Positions 18,723-27,834 of a DNA stretch of 64,000 bases are shown here, piece after piece; within the stretch, counting starts at the first letter, position 1, and every line of letters starts with the position of its first letter. The position numbers and the translations under genes were made by a program. The stretch is from Schlesneria paludicola DSM 18645. GTDB taxonomy: Bacteria; Planctomycetota; Planctomycetia; Planctomycetales; Planctomycetaceae. The notes under the pieces are model-generated. The model did no database searches. It saw only the letters and a program-made list of their open reading frames with translations, and was not told where the DNA came from. The stretch spans positions 124,001-188,000 of the forward strand of contig CAMCMU010000001.1 of assembly GCA_945876035.1 (NCBI GenBank), in the 5' to 3' direction.

Positions 18723-20126
18723 CTAGGTCAGAATCTGCCGAATGACATTGCCACGGCTCAGGGAGTGCCTGCGGTTTTGACGGTCCGTGAATTCCATGTC
18801 GGGTGAGTAACCAAGACAGTGAAACATCGTGGCGGTCACATCTTCCGGACGCACAGGGTCGGTTCTGGAATAGGCACCAAGTGGATCGGAGGATCCGTAG
18901 ACCGTTCCTCCACGGATACCACCACCACCCATCGCAACCGAAAAGACCGCCCCCCAATGGTCTCGACCTCCGTTTTTGTTTATCGTCGGCGCCCGACCAA
19001 ACTCCGACATGCAGACGACCAACGTCTCATCCAACAGGCCCCGTTCGGAGAGATCTTCCAGTAACGCTGAAAATCCCTGATCCATCGGCGGCATGAGAAC
19101 ATTTCGAAGCCGACGAGTTTCGTCCGAATGAGAGTCCCAACAGGGATTGTCAGCTGGTTCATCGGGACCCCGATACCAATTGACTTGGACCAAACGAACA
19201 TCGGCTTCGACCAACCGGCGTGCCAGCAGACAACTTTGGCCGAACGGGGACTTTCCGTAGCGATGGCGAGTCTCGTTGTCTTCGAGGGTCAGATCGAAGG
19301 CGCCACGCGATACTGCCGAAGACAACACCCCGTAGGCTTTCCGCTGCTGTTCAGCATACGTTCGGAATCGGTCCGCATCGATCCGATGATCAATGGTCTG
19401 AACAAACTTCTGCCGTGACGTCAGACGCTCCGGCGAAACATCGCTTGGAAGTCTCAATTCGCCGATACTGAAGCCTTGCGACTCCGCTGCGTACCGGATC
19501 AGCCACGGATCGACTCTATGGCCAAGCATTCCGCCATCCTGACCAGGCCAAATGGAGCCATCCGTATTGCTGATTTGGCCTGGCAATCGAACAGACGCAG
19601 GCAATCGGTCCTGCTGTTTGCAGAGTGTTTGGATGACGGAGCCCCAATTGGGCCAGTCGTTGGGCGATCCGGGATTTACGTTTTCCGCGTTTGGCGGAGT
19701 GTGCGGTTGACCGGTCAACATATAATAACCGCTCGACGAGTGAGCATTGTCGTTGGTCGAAATTGAACGCAATACCGCCAATTTATGGGCCTGTGTTGCC
19801 AAGCGAGGCATCAGCTCACCGAAAAATGTGCCTGGTACGTTCGTCGCGATCGATCCGATTTCACCTCTTACTTCAATCGGTGCGTCGGGTTTTGGATCCC
19901 ATGTGGAATGCTGAGGCGGTCCACCGCTCAGGAACAGAACAATGCACGAACGAGCCTTTGCACCAGAGTCCGAGTGCGGAACCCCAGCAGCAATCGTTCG
20001 AAGCGGATTCATCAGCTGAGGCAACCCTAGTCCAAGAGCACTCAAGCCTCCGACACGCAGTACATCCCGTCGAGAAATACCGTCACGACGAAGAGTACCA
20101 GGTCCCATTGCCTGAAAAATTCGCAT
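18723..20126 (-). CDS. DUF1501 family protein (Tat-exported, sulfatase-like fold)
   Basis: A 467-residue protein of the DUF1501 family, abundant in planctomycetes and related to the alkaline phosphatase/sulfatase fold. The N terminus has a twin-arginine leader (GISRRDVLRVGGLSALGLGL). Family blocks seen are SCIVLFLSGGPPQHSTWDPKP, NDNAHSSSGYYMLTGQPH, RRLVEADVRLVQVNWY, CWDSHSDETRRL and VVCMSEFGRAPTINKNGGRDHWG. I place the start at 20126 because GGAGG lies five bases before that ATG; an in-frame ATG at 20138 and a longer frame to 20231 would give an abnormally long leader. The enzymatic activity of this family is not established. Unlike the second DUF1501 gene here it has no DUF1553 partner beside it. 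Confidence 0.92.
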   Translation of the reverse strand: MRIFQAMGPGTLRRDGISRRDVLRVGGLSALGLGLPQLMNPLRTIAAGVPHSDSGAKARSCIVLFLSGGPPQHSTWDPKPDAPIEVRGEIGSIATNVPGTFFGELMPRLATQAHKLAVLRSISTNDNAHSSSGYYMLTGQPHTPPNAENVNPGSPNDWPNWGSVIQTLCKQQDRLPASVRLPGQISNTDGSIWPGQDGGMLGHRVDPWLIRYAAESQGFSIGELRLPSDVSPERLTSRQKFVQTIDHRIDADRFRTYAEQQRKAYGVLSSAVSRGAFDLTLEDNETRHRYGKSPFGQSCLLARRLVEADVRLVQVNWYRGPDEPADNPCWDSHSDETRRLRNVLMPPMDQGFSALLEDLSERGLLDETLVVCMSEFGRAPTINKNGGRDHWGAVFSVAMGGGGIRGGTVYGSSDPLGAYSRTDPVRPEDVTATMFHCLGYSPDMEFTDRQNRRHSLSRGNVIRQILT

Positions 20127-20831
20127 GATCGCCTCCATCGGATTCCGACGGCTCTCTGAATAAACATGATCGACAATCGACACGATAATTGAACATAACC
20201 GTGCCCCCACGGAGAGGCGCCTTTTGCACAATTGTCAAATTTTCTTTTCAAGGTCTGTCCGAAAACAACAACCGACCACTGAGCGATCCTCATCGAGCAG
20301 AGTCCGCCGTCCGATGTCGCGTGCTGCGGAGGTTCGTAAAATTCAACGAAAGATCTCTTCGCGGACTCGTCTCTCAAAAAAACTTGGGACAGAGCGTCTC
20401 CGCGACCTGAACCTGAACGCACGTGGAGAGCACGCCCAAGCCGCTGTCTTAATCATTCTAGGGAACTTCAACTACGCTTTAAACGGCAGCACATGAGATT
20501 CTTCGTTCTTGCAAGACAAAACATCTCGCGAACGAATTCGACGCCCCCCCCATTCAACTTGCGTTGACCGAGTTTTACGAATAGAGGGCCGACATTCAAT
20601 CTGTCGGTGTCAGGGGCGTTTGGCGAGGCGAATGCGTCTGCTTTCACGATCTCCGGACACTCTGCCAAACGTCACCACAAGCCCATTTCTCGATCCTGAC
20701 ACCGCGTGAGGTATCGGATCGTTTTCATGTGTCGCTACAATCACGGCGTGTATTCCAGCCCCTTCGAGTGCCTGATGTTCTATCGTGTTTTAGAACAGGG
20801 GGGCAACGAATCTGTTAATGGAGTTTTAGCG
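20127..20831. other. Intergenic stretch, nothing recognised
   Basis: About 700 bases between the divergent DUF1501 and small secreted-protein genes. Several open frames cross it, but none has a ribosome site, motif or protein-like composition. An SD-like GGAG at 20820-20823 serves the following gene. Confidence 0.45.
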
Positions 20832-21305
20832 ATGCGTCACCTCTTCACTCTCGCGATTGTTTACTGTTCATTTTCGCTGCTTCATGCCGCCGAGTCCGCG
20901 AAAGACGCCCCTTCACAACAGACTCCTCTCGAGCAATCGCTCGCCGATCAACTGAGCGGTGCGACTTTGGTCGGCACCTACACAAGCGATGGCACGGACG
21001 AAAAATCAGCGGATCGCTATCAAATTGTCAGCGTTCAAAAACAGCAGGGAGAGAATTGGCTGGTGACCTATAAAGCGGTGATTGGCAACCGTTCTCTAGA
21101 TATCCCAATTCCCCTGAAAATTGTGTGGGCAGGTGATACACCTGTCATGACACTGACTGAACTAACGATTCCAGGTTTGGGGACGTTCACAGCTCGAGTG
21201 ATGTTCTTCGGCGATCGCTACGCCGGAACATGGCAGCATGGACATGTGGGGGGGCACATGTGGGGCAAGATCGAAAAGCCCATTACGACCAATTCCAAGC
21301 CCTGA
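20832..21305 (+). CDS. Small secreted protein, unknown function
   Basis: A 157-residue protein with a clear signal peptide (MRHLFTLAIVYCSFSLLHAAES, cleavage likely after HAA). The mature part has alternating strands (LVGTYTSDGTDEKSADRYQIVSVQKQ, then NWLVTYKAVIG, LDIPIPLKIVWAGDTPVMTL, GTFTARVMFFGDRYAGTWQHG), suggesting a small beta-barrel or lipocalin-like shape. I do not recognise a named family, though similar short secreted proteins ending in a GTWxHGxxGGHMWGxIE-like motif are seen in planctomycetes. The start at 20832 is chosen over a longer frame from 20706 because it has GGAG eight bases upstream and begins the signal peptide. Confidence 0.75.
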   Translation: MRHLFTLAIVYCSFSLLHAAESAKDAPSQQTPLEQSLADQLSGATLVGTYTSDGTDEKSADRYQIVSVQKQQGENWLVTYKAVIGNRSLDIPIPLKIVWAGDTPVMTLTELTIPGLGTFTARVMFFGDRYAGTWQHGHVGGHMWGKIEKPITTNSKP

Positions 21306-21540
21306 GCGAACACAATCCCATTTACGATAAAAACACTATTCCGAAGCGGTGCGCAGCTCTAGGGAATTGATCGGCCAAGTGTTTCTTCAATCCTCAGACT
21401 CTCAGAGGCCCATTTTTACGGTTGGAACTAAATATCGTGTCGCCGAGGACTCTTGGATAACACGCGGAGAACGTTGACCACTGATCTCGTGTGTCTGAAA
21501 AGTTGGCACCCGAGTGCGAGAAATCGAGACCCCGTGTGTG

Positions 21541-21578
21541 TTGTCCCTTCAATCCGCATTTGGAGATTGAAGGGACAA
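21541..21578 (-). terminator. 14-bp perfect hairpin 3' of glnN
   Basis: TTGTCCCTTCAATC (21541-21554) and GATTGAAGGGACAA (21565-21578) form a perfect 14-base stem with a 10-base loop, starting 19 bases past the glnN stop. A T tract is lacking, so it may be a processing or stabilising structure rather than a classic terminator. Confidence 0.6.
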
Positions 21579-21597
21579 TTGCACAGAATATTCGCCT

Positions 21598-23799
21598 CTA
21601 CTTAATGAACAACATTTCTTGGTACGTCGGTAACGGCCAGTGATCGTCGGCAACGATTCCTTCGAGTTCATCGACCACGCCTCGGACCGCTTCCATTGCG
21701 GGCTTTACTTTTTTGGAGCAGCGTTCCGCCGCCTTTTGTGGATTTGAAACGGAGTGTCCACCGTGCTCACCCTCCTCGATCAACTGCTCCAGTGAAGCGA
21801 TCGACTGATTTAACGAGGTGATCAGTTCGCTCAATTTATTTAACAACGAGGCATCAAAAACAACACCCGCGGCTTTACAGTTAACGGCCGCACAGGCCAA
21901 TTCATTTTGATAGCGAACGGCGGCAGGATAGATGGTGGTTTTTGCGATCTCGTGTGTCAGCCTCGCTTCGACATTCAGCGTCAAGACGTACTGTTCAAAA
22001 TAGATTTCCTGACGGCTTTGAAGTTCGCGTGCGGTCAGGACGTGGTACTTTTCCATCATCGAAATCACCGCAGGATCCGTCAACGCGGGTAGCGCATCAA
22101 TGGTCTGCTTGTTGTTCGACAAACCTCGCTTGGCGGCTTCTTTATGCCATTCTTCCGAATACCCATCGCCATTGAAAATCACGGCACCGTGTTGGTCTAT
22201 AATCGACTTGAGAAGCAATTGAACGGCCTCATTGAGTTTCGAGATGTCACCACCTGTGGCCTTTTCCAACTCATTCGCGATGTAATCCATCGACTCCGTC
22301 ATGATCGTATTCAAAGCGACCAGTGGTCCGGAGAGGGATTGGGCGGAGCCGACAGCTCGAAACTCAAATTTATTGCCGGTAAAGGCGAACGGACTGGTCC
22401 GATTCCGGTCTCCGGCATCCTTGGCCAACGGGGGAAGTGTATCAACCCCGACGGTCATCACTCCCTGCTGCTTGCTGCTCAAAGCCGTGCCGCTCTTTTT
22501 AATCTGTTCAAACACGTCGGCCAACTGATCGCCTAAGAAAATCGAAATAATTGCGGGAGGAGCCTCATTGGCTCCAAGACGGTGGTCGTTGCCGGCGTGC
22601 GCCACGACCGCTCGTAACAGAGGTGCGTGTTTATGGACGGCACGAATGACAGCGGCGCAAAACACTAAGAACTGCATGTTTTCGTGGGGAGTCTTGCCGG
22701 GTTCGAGTAAATTTCCCTGCGTGGCGTTTCCCAGCGACCAATTGCAATGCTTGCCGGAACCGTTGACGCCAGCAAACGGTTTCTCGTGCAACAAACACTC
22801 CAATCCATGTTTCTGGGCCACTTTTTTGAGAATCAACATTGTCAGTTGTTGGTGGTCCGCGGCAACATTGGCGTTCTCGTAGATCGGAGCAATCTCGTAC
22901 TGACTTGGAGCCACTTCGTTGTGACGCGTCTTTACCGGAATTCCCAGTTTGTACATTTCTCGCTCCGCATCCAGCATGCAAGCGAGCACACGGTCTGGAA
23001 TGGCTCCAAAATACTGATCGCAAAACTCCTGACCTTTCGGTGCGGAGGCACCGAAGAGTGTCCGACCGGCGTTGATCAGATCCGGTCGTGCGAAAAAGAA
23101 GTTGCGGTCGATCAGGAAGTACTCTTGCTCCGGGCCGCAGGTCGAAACGACGAGTGCCGAATTTTTGTGACCGAACAGCTTTAAGATTCGCTGCGCCTGA
23201 GTATTCACGGCTTTCATGGAACGAAGCAGTGGCGTTTTCTTATCGAGTGCTTCACCCGTCCACGAGAAGAACGCTGTCGGAATACAGAGGGTTTTTCCGT
23301 TTGAATTTTCGAGTAAATAGGCAGGGCTGGTGACGTCCCATGCGGTATAACCTCGGGCCTCGAATGTGGCCCGAATTCCTCCCGTGGGAAAACTCGACGC
23401 GTCAGGTTCACCTTGAATCAATGCCGTGCCGCTGAACTCGGCAACGGCGCCTCCCGATCCGTCAGGGCTCAAAAAACTGTCATGTTTTTCGGCTGTCAAT
23501 CCGGTCAGGGGATGGAACACGTGAGCATAGTGAGTGGCCCCTTTTTCGATGGCCCAATCCTTCATCGCCGCAGCGACGGTATCGGCAACGGAGGGATCAA
23601 GTGATTCCGCCAGTTCTATCGTTCGCATCACAGATTTGAAAACGCTCTTCTGGAGACGATGCTTCATCACCTTGTTGCTAAATACGTTGAGTCCGAAAAT
23701 TTCGTCTGCCGAAGCCTCGTCGAAGTTCAACGGTGTCGGTGTCGATTCAAAATTGGTAACCGCTTTAACTGCGCTGATGCGAGATGCACTGCCACTCAT
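21598..23799 (-). CDS. glnN: Glutamine synthetase type III
   Basis: A 733-residue GSIII that makes glutamine from glutamate, ammonia and ATP. The family blocks are seen: [111 protein letters not shown]. The C-terminal helical part ([22 protein letters not shown]) is typical of type III, which is about 700-730 residues and forms a dodecamer unlike type I. I prefer the ATG at 23799 over an in-frame start at 23871 because it gives the normal length, has AAGG upstream, and because a candidate sigma-54 promoter at 23867-23882 would start the transcript downstream of 23871. A 14-base hairpin follows the gene. Confidence 0.93.
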   Translation of the reverse strand: MSGSASRISAVKAVTNFESTPTPLNFDEASADEIFGLNVFSNKVMKHRLQKSVFKSVMRTIELAESLDPSVADTVAAAMKDWAIEKGATHYAHVFHPLTGLTAEKHDSFLSPDGSGGAVAEFSGTALIQGEPDASSFPTGGIRATFEARGYTAWDVTSPAYLLENSNGKTLCIPTAFFSWTGEALDKKTPLLRSMKAVNTQAQRILKLFGHKNSALVVSTCGPEQEYFLIDRNFFFARPDLINAGRTLFGASAPKGQEFCDQYFGAIPDRVLACMLDAEREMYKLGIPVKTRHNEVAPSQYEIAPIYENANVAADHQQLTMLILKKVAQKHGLECLLHEKPFAGVNGSGKHCNWSLGNATQGNLLEPGKTPHENMQFLVFCAAVIRAVHKHAPLLRAVVAHAGNDHRLGANEAPPAIISIFLGDQLADVFEQIKKSGTALSSKQQGVMTVGVDTLPPLAKDAGDRNRTSPFAFTGNKFEFRAVGSAQSLSGPLVALNTIMTESMDYIANELEKATGGDISKLNEAVQLLLKSIIDQHGAVIFNGDGYSEEWHKEAAKRGLSNNKQTIDALPALTDPAVISMMEKYHVLTARELQSRQEIYFEQYVLTLNVEARLTHEIAKTTIYPAAVRYQNELACAAVNCKAAGVVFDASLLNKLSELITSLNQSIASLEQLIEEGEHGGHSVSNPQKAAERCSKKVKPAMEAVRGVVDELEGIVADDHWPLPTYQEMLFIK

Positions 23800-23866
23800 A
23801 AATTGCTGCCTTCCCAAAAAACCGGAGCCTGAACGCCTTAAAATATCTATACCTCTAAAAACCAGC

Positions 23867-23882
23867 GGCAACCATCGTGCCG
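23867..23882 (-). promoter_or_regulatory. Candidate sigma-54 (-24/-12) promoter of glnN
   Basis: On the minus strand the sequence CGGCACGATGGTTGCC has the invariant GG and GC separated by ten bases and agrees with the consensus TGGCACG-N4-TTGC(A/T) except at its first and last base. Transcription would start near 23855, about 55 bases before the glnN ATG. Control of glutamine synthetase by sigma-54 is well known in other bacteria; here it is a motif-based inference. Confidence 0.55.
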
Positions 23883-24356
23883 AAAAATCGAGGTCGATTC
23901 AACTAACGCCAACAATGCCTGAAATTTACCATGCTTCGCAGTGAACGTCACGGCCGAAACATCACAGAAAAAATAAGTTTTATCTCAATCGCTCAAACTC
24001 GTGGCAATTCCGCCAAAAAAACAAGCAGGCCTCGCATTAAATTGGAGGGGAAACTTAATTCTTTCCTGTGACTTTGCTGCCGACAAAAAAAGAATTTTTT
24101 GTGGCGTGCAACCTTCACCCTCGAGGGGGGGATTGTTCGCATCGTCTTGTGGGACCTCACCACGCAATCCTACCCCCCGTAGCAAGCAAAACCATCGGTT
24201 AAAGGTTTTTTGGACAGATGGTTCGGCACAACAATCGACACCGACGCACGAACGTGCCTCGCGGAGTCCGTCTTTTTTCATTGAGGCCGGGTGGGGTGGG
24301 GGTGATGTTTTTCGCATCGGTCGCCACTTGTTCGGCCGCGGTAAAGGCAGAACGCG
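23883..24356. other. Intergenic stretch flanking a transposase relic
   Basis: No gene is supported here. The stretch between about 24010 and 24340 has open frames on both strands with low-complexity, Arg/Pro/Ser-rich translations. It lies directly 3' of the transposase relic at 24357-24590 and may be the end of the same dead insertion element, but no terminal repeat could be fixed. Confidence 0.35.
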
Positions 24357-24590
24357 TCAGAGTGCCCGTCCGATGTGGGTCAGACAGGCGAGCTGCCATT
24401 CGGTTTGTGTCTTGTTGAGCCCTCGGAGTGATGATTATTGGAATCCAACGAGTCCTTTGATCCAACCGAACACGAGTCCGACTTGTGCCTTGCGTTTCCT
24501 GTCGGTTGCACACTTTTTGATTTGTCGGTTCTGGGCCTGAGTCAGCTTCGGCATGATCGATTTCGGAATGCGACCGCACAGCATTTCAAT
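24357..24590 (-). pseudogene. Transposase C-terminal relic (IS1182-like DDE type)
   Basis: Reading the minus strand in one frame from about 24590 gives a peptide that includes MPKLTQAQNRQIKKC, RKRKAQVGLVFGWIKGLVG, an in-frame TAA at 24435-24437, and then SSLRGLNKTQTEWQLACL ending with TGA at 24357-24359. The VEPVFGxIK...GF..FSLRGL.K...EW.LVCLA pattern is the C terminus of DDE transposases of the IS1182 type (family knowledge). The conserved Glu of the DDE triad lies where VGLVFG reads here, so the E is lost too. The N-terminal and central parts are missing. It is a decayed remnant, not an active element. Confidence 0.65.
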
Positions 24591-24831
24591 CCTGACCTAC
24601 CGCAGATCCCCTGACGGCAAAAAATTCTGCGACGACGGAGGCGAAAGGCACATTCGTACCCTCTTCTCACTCTCGCCCGACCTCTCCGCCCCATCAATCA
24701 CACGAATCACTGAATGACAAAACAGCAACGCCACCGATCCCGCTGCGGCTGAGCGAGACGGGCTCGGGGGAGTCGAATCCATGAGCTGCGTGCAGAAAAT
24801 TGTTTTTTGACCGGCCTGGTCGCGAGCATTA

Positions 24832-25857
24832 TCATTTGAGGCACTTCAACAGACTGTCTGCGAACTCATCCCATTTAAAGCAAGGCTGCTCGAGAATGAT
24901 TTCCAAACGACTATCACGGCAATAGGGAATCGATTCACAGGTCATGTCACCGCCCACCCGATTATACAGCAACCACGCCCCACCGACATTGAAGACTCCT
25001 TTCAGACGATGCACGTCAAGGCTGCCTCCCAAAAGTTGGTTCAGTGCGTTCTCATTAAACCGATCGATCGGAGAAAACAGCCAACCACAGGCGGCACGGT
25101 CTCCCTGAGGGCTTTCTTTTCGTTGTGGATGCCTCGGTAACAGCATCGACAGGGATTCCGGTGGTGAATTTGTTTTCCTCGCGGGTTGGGGAGGATGAGC
25201 ATTCGGAAACAGTGGGACTCGTTCCGCAGTCGTATCCGCGTCGAGAAGCTCCACATCGCAGTGCCCTCGGGTGGTACAGAGAATCATCAACTTGGGCGGA
25301 AACAATTCACGAAGATGCTCAACAAACGTCGTTGTCGCTTCAGGTATCGCACTGTCTGTCTTGTTGACAAGCACAATATCCGCCATGTGTAACTGGTCTT
25401 GAAACACAGGTGACGTGGCCACTCGCAGATCGGCGAAATCTTTCGGATCGGCCACACAAATTGTGGCACGCAGATTGATCATTTCTCGGAACCAAGGCCC
25501 TCGGAGTGTCTCGAGTATGGCGGCTGGATGTCCCAGACCTGTCGGCTCAATGAGGACGCGATCAGGCCGTGTTTGTTGGATAAGATCCAATAGTGAAAAG
25601 TCCAGACTCTCGCTCGTGGAGCAGCAAAAGCACCCCCCCGCAATCTCACTGACCGCCACTCCGGCCGTCCCGAGGCCTTCGATAATTGCCCCATCAATTC
25701 CGACTTCGCCAAATTCATTCACGAGGACAGACCATCGCTCATCGGCTGGCCGCTGTGACAAAAGATTGAGAATTGTCGTGGTCTTGCCGACGCCGAGAAA
25801 TCCGGTAATCAGATTGACCGAAACAAGCGATTGGTGTTTTGATGTTTGAGGAGACAC
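24832..25857 (-). CDS. CobW/COG0523 G3E-family GTPase, metal chaperone-like
   Basis: A 341-residue P-loop GTPase of the G3E family (CobW, YeiR, ZigA relatives), thought to deliver metals such as zinc or cobalt to target proteins. Walker A reads GFLGVGKTT at residues 19-27; the metal-binding CxCC motif is C76-F-C-C79 within EIAGGCFCCS; the Mg-binding Glu is in LIEPTGLGHP; the guanine-specificity NKTD is near 162. The C-terminal CobW domain starts near 245. The start is GTG at 25857 with weak ribosome site. cvpA is 117 bases upstream on the same strand. No zinc-responsive (Zur) box is obvious, and the client is unknown. Confidence 0.9.
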   Translation of the reverse strand: MSPQTSKHQSLVSVNLITGFLGVGKTTTILNLLSQRPADERWSVLVNEFGEVGIDGAIIEGLGTAGVAVSEIAGGCFCCSTSESLDFSLLDLIQQTRPDRVLIEPTGLGHPAAILETLRGPWFREMINLRATICVADPKDFADLRVATSPVFQDQLHMADIVLVNKTDSAIPEATTTFVEHLRELFPPKLMILCTTRGHCDVELLDADTTAERVPLFPNAHPPQPARKTNSPPESLSMLLPRHPQRKESPQGDRAACGWLFSPIDRFNENALNQLLGGSLDVHRLKGVFNVGGAWLLYNRVGGDMTCESIPYCRDSRLEIILEQPCFKWDEFADSLLKCLK

Positions 25858-25974
25858 AGACTCAATTCCGCGGTTATCTGGAAAGCGGCAACCACGCCCC
25901 GAACGTGTTCATCCTAGCCAAACAAGGAGTCCCAGGGAATCTGTCCCTGAGATGCCAGACGCGACGTTCTGTGC

Positions 25975-26853
25975 CTATCTTTTTTTACGCGTCGCCTTGT
26001 CGGGATCGGCGATCTCAAACGGATCATCCTCTTCCGCAGAACGTTCAATGCGGCGATCGGAACGAGATGCGGTCGGAGACTCACCGGAGTCGGGAGGAAG
26101 ATAGCGTTCACGACGTGCCGGTGGATCATAGGGGTCCGCCACACGCGGAATCGGAGCACGATTTTGAATAAAATCACGACGATTTTGGCTGTCGAACCTG
26201 TCATCATGAGCCGTTGGATTGTGTCGGAAATCATTTTCCTCAAAGGTTTGTTGTGGCTGATTTCCCAAAGTTCCAGAAGATTGGCGGCGATTCGAAGTGT
26301 GCGATCGCTCGAACCCGTCGTCATGGCCGGCAGCCTGATCGAAGTCAATGCGCAACTGGTCATCAAGTTTGTTTAAATAGGGGTCTAGAATCTTGTGCAT
26401 CGCTTGCGGCAAGATGGGGTAGATTTTCGAAATGAGCTTCGAAACAATCGTACTGCTTTCAGATTTAAGAATGATTTCGCGAGATAGAGGAAAATAGATC
26501 AGCAAGACGCAAGTAGTCGACAGAGTGAAGATCACCCCTTTCAAGCCACCAAGGATCGCTCCGAGGTGCCGATCAAATTCGGTCAGTTGCGCCTTTTCGA
26601 CTCCCTCGCGGAACGATCGAAAAAACAGATAGACCGTCAGCGAAACGAGGATGTAGATCGTGACTAAAGCAAAGAGCCGATTCAGCGGGGGTTGGCCAAA
26701 CCAATGCGCCGCCGTCACTGACATCGGCATGGCGATCATATAACCGGCCACGAGTGACACGATCGGCGCGATCTGCCATGACGCACCTCGCCAAAATCCA
26801 TGAATGACTGTGTAAACAACAATCAACGCCATGAGGCCATCATAAATCGTCAT
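25975..26853 (-). CDS. CvpA family membrane protein
   Basis: A 292-residue inner-membrane protein. Four hydrophobic helices in the first 125 residues match the CvpA family: an N-terminal IYDGLMALIVVYTVIHGFWRG, then IAPIVSLVAGYMIAM, LFALVTIYILVSLTVYLFF and LGGLKGVIFTLSTTCVLLIYF. The C-terminal 120 residues are polar, rich in Asp, Arg, Ser and Pro and likely disordered; such a tail is longer than in E. coli CvpA. The ATG at 26853 is chosen because AGGA lies seven bases upstream; a TTG two codons before (26859) is possible. CvpA proteins are linked to colicin V export and envelope stress in enterobacteria; the role here is unknown. Confidence 0.85.
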   Translation of the reverse strand: MTIYDGLMALIVVYTVIHGFWRGASWQIAPIVSLVAGYMIAMPMSVTAAHWFGQPPLNRLFALVTIYILVSLTVYLFFRSFREGVEKAQLTEFDRHLGAILGGLKGVIFTLSTTCVLLIYFPLSREIILKSESSTIVSKLISKIYPILPQAMHKILDPYLNKLDDQLRIDFDQAAGHDDGFERSHTSNRRQSSGTLGNQPQQTFEENDFRHNPTAHDDRFDSQNRRDFIQNRAPIPRVADPYDPPARRERYLPPDSGESPTASRSDRRIERSAEEDDPFEIADPDKATRKKR

Positions 26854-26994
26854 CGACAATTCCTTTGTCGCAAGTCAGTCTGGTAGAGAGAATGAAATAC
26901 GTCTTTCGTTTGATGTCACCTGAAAACAACGACATGGGTCTATGGCCGACTCCGTCTTGCCTGAGACCTTTCTAAGGCTGCGTGGAGAATCCAT

Positions 26995-27834
26995 TCACCG
27001 CCACGGATCATCCATTCGCGGATGGCGGACAGCCCGCGGACGCTGCCACCCGTTATCCGGCACCCCGTGTTCACGCGCCGTATTTCCATAAATGTCCTCG
27101 TCAGGCCAGCTCCCCGTGGGGCGATGTGACAGCTGCGGACTGTGTCTCAGTGGAGCCGAACTGTCTGTCCGACTCCGGGAGGCCAGCGGGAGTATTTGTA
27201 CCGACGGAATCTGGTCATTCATTGCAAACAGCGTCAATAATCCAAGAATGCAATAGGTACTGAGATTCGGTCCGGGATCATCACCAAACAGTTTTAATGC
27301 TGTGCCGAATGACTTCTTGATGCGAGGCAGGCCCGCTCCAAATTCTAAACTCCATATTTCATCCAATAAGAGATGTATCATATAACCCAGAGTCACCGCG
27401 AACGCCTTGTAGTACCTCACCAGACTGACACCGGAGTCACAGATGAGGTAGCCAATCAACCCTGCGATTATCGCGGCTGGAATACTGTGAAACATTCCAC
27501 GGTGAATCGACACGGACTTCAGGATCGATCCGAAACCAAACCGAATCACCAAATAGAGTGGAGTCCCGGCGAGCACCATGTGTTCGACACTCATTCCCAA
27601 TCCGTGAAACCTCTGAAATAGCAGCATGGGGACGATGGCAGCCGCAAGACTAATGGTTTCGCGTGCAGGAATACCGCTATCGCTGTCGAGATCGGGCATG
27701 ATTCCAGCAATCGAGCATAGTCCCCCGGCGAGAACGCATGTCGAGGCTGAAATTTCGTATTGAGTACTGCCCCACATGGCATAGCCCATGCCCACGGCAG
27801 TGCTCACGGCAATGTGAGTGTGAAATCCGGCCAC
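26995..27834 (-). CDS. YdjM-like membrane-bound metal-dependent hydrolase (DUF457)
   Basis: A 279-residue membrane protein of the DUF457/YdjM family. The signature histidines are in GFHTHIAVSTAVG at the N terminus and SIHRGMFHSIPAAI near residue 112, with an Asp pair in MPDLDSDSG near 66 and a further HLLLDEIW near 154. Five or so hydrophobic helices cover residues 10-160. The C-terminal 70 residues are polar. The start is GTG at 27834, with AGGGA nine bases upstream. Family members are called LexA-regulated, membrane-bound hydrolases, but the substrate is not known. It is followed on the same strand by cvpA after 142 bases. Confidence 0.82.
   Translation of the reverse strand: MAGFHTHIAVSTAVGMGYAMWGSTQYEISASTCVLAGGLCSIAGIMPDLDSDSGIPARETISLAAAIVPMLLFQRFHGLGMSVEHMVLAGTPLYLVIRFGFGSILKSVSIHRGMFHSIPAAIIAGLIGYLICDSGVSLVRYYKAFAVTLGYMIHLLLDEIWSLEFGAGLPRIKKSFGTALKLFGDDPGPNLSTYCILGLLTLFAMNDQIPSVQILPLASRSRTDSSAPLRHSPQLSHRPTGSWPDEDIYGNTAREHGVPDNGWQRPRAVRHPRMDDPWR

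Noticed and set aside
24001-24540. Plus-strand 179-residue open frame
   Set aside because: Its translation is low-complexity and lacks any motif; the opposite strand holds a recognisable transposase relic in part of the same stretch.
24700-24800. GGATTCGAC-like sequence on the minus strand, reminiscent of the 5' end of tmRNA
   Set aside because: No GGGG-type acceptor start, no matching 3' T-arm with CCA and no tag reading frame were found nearby.
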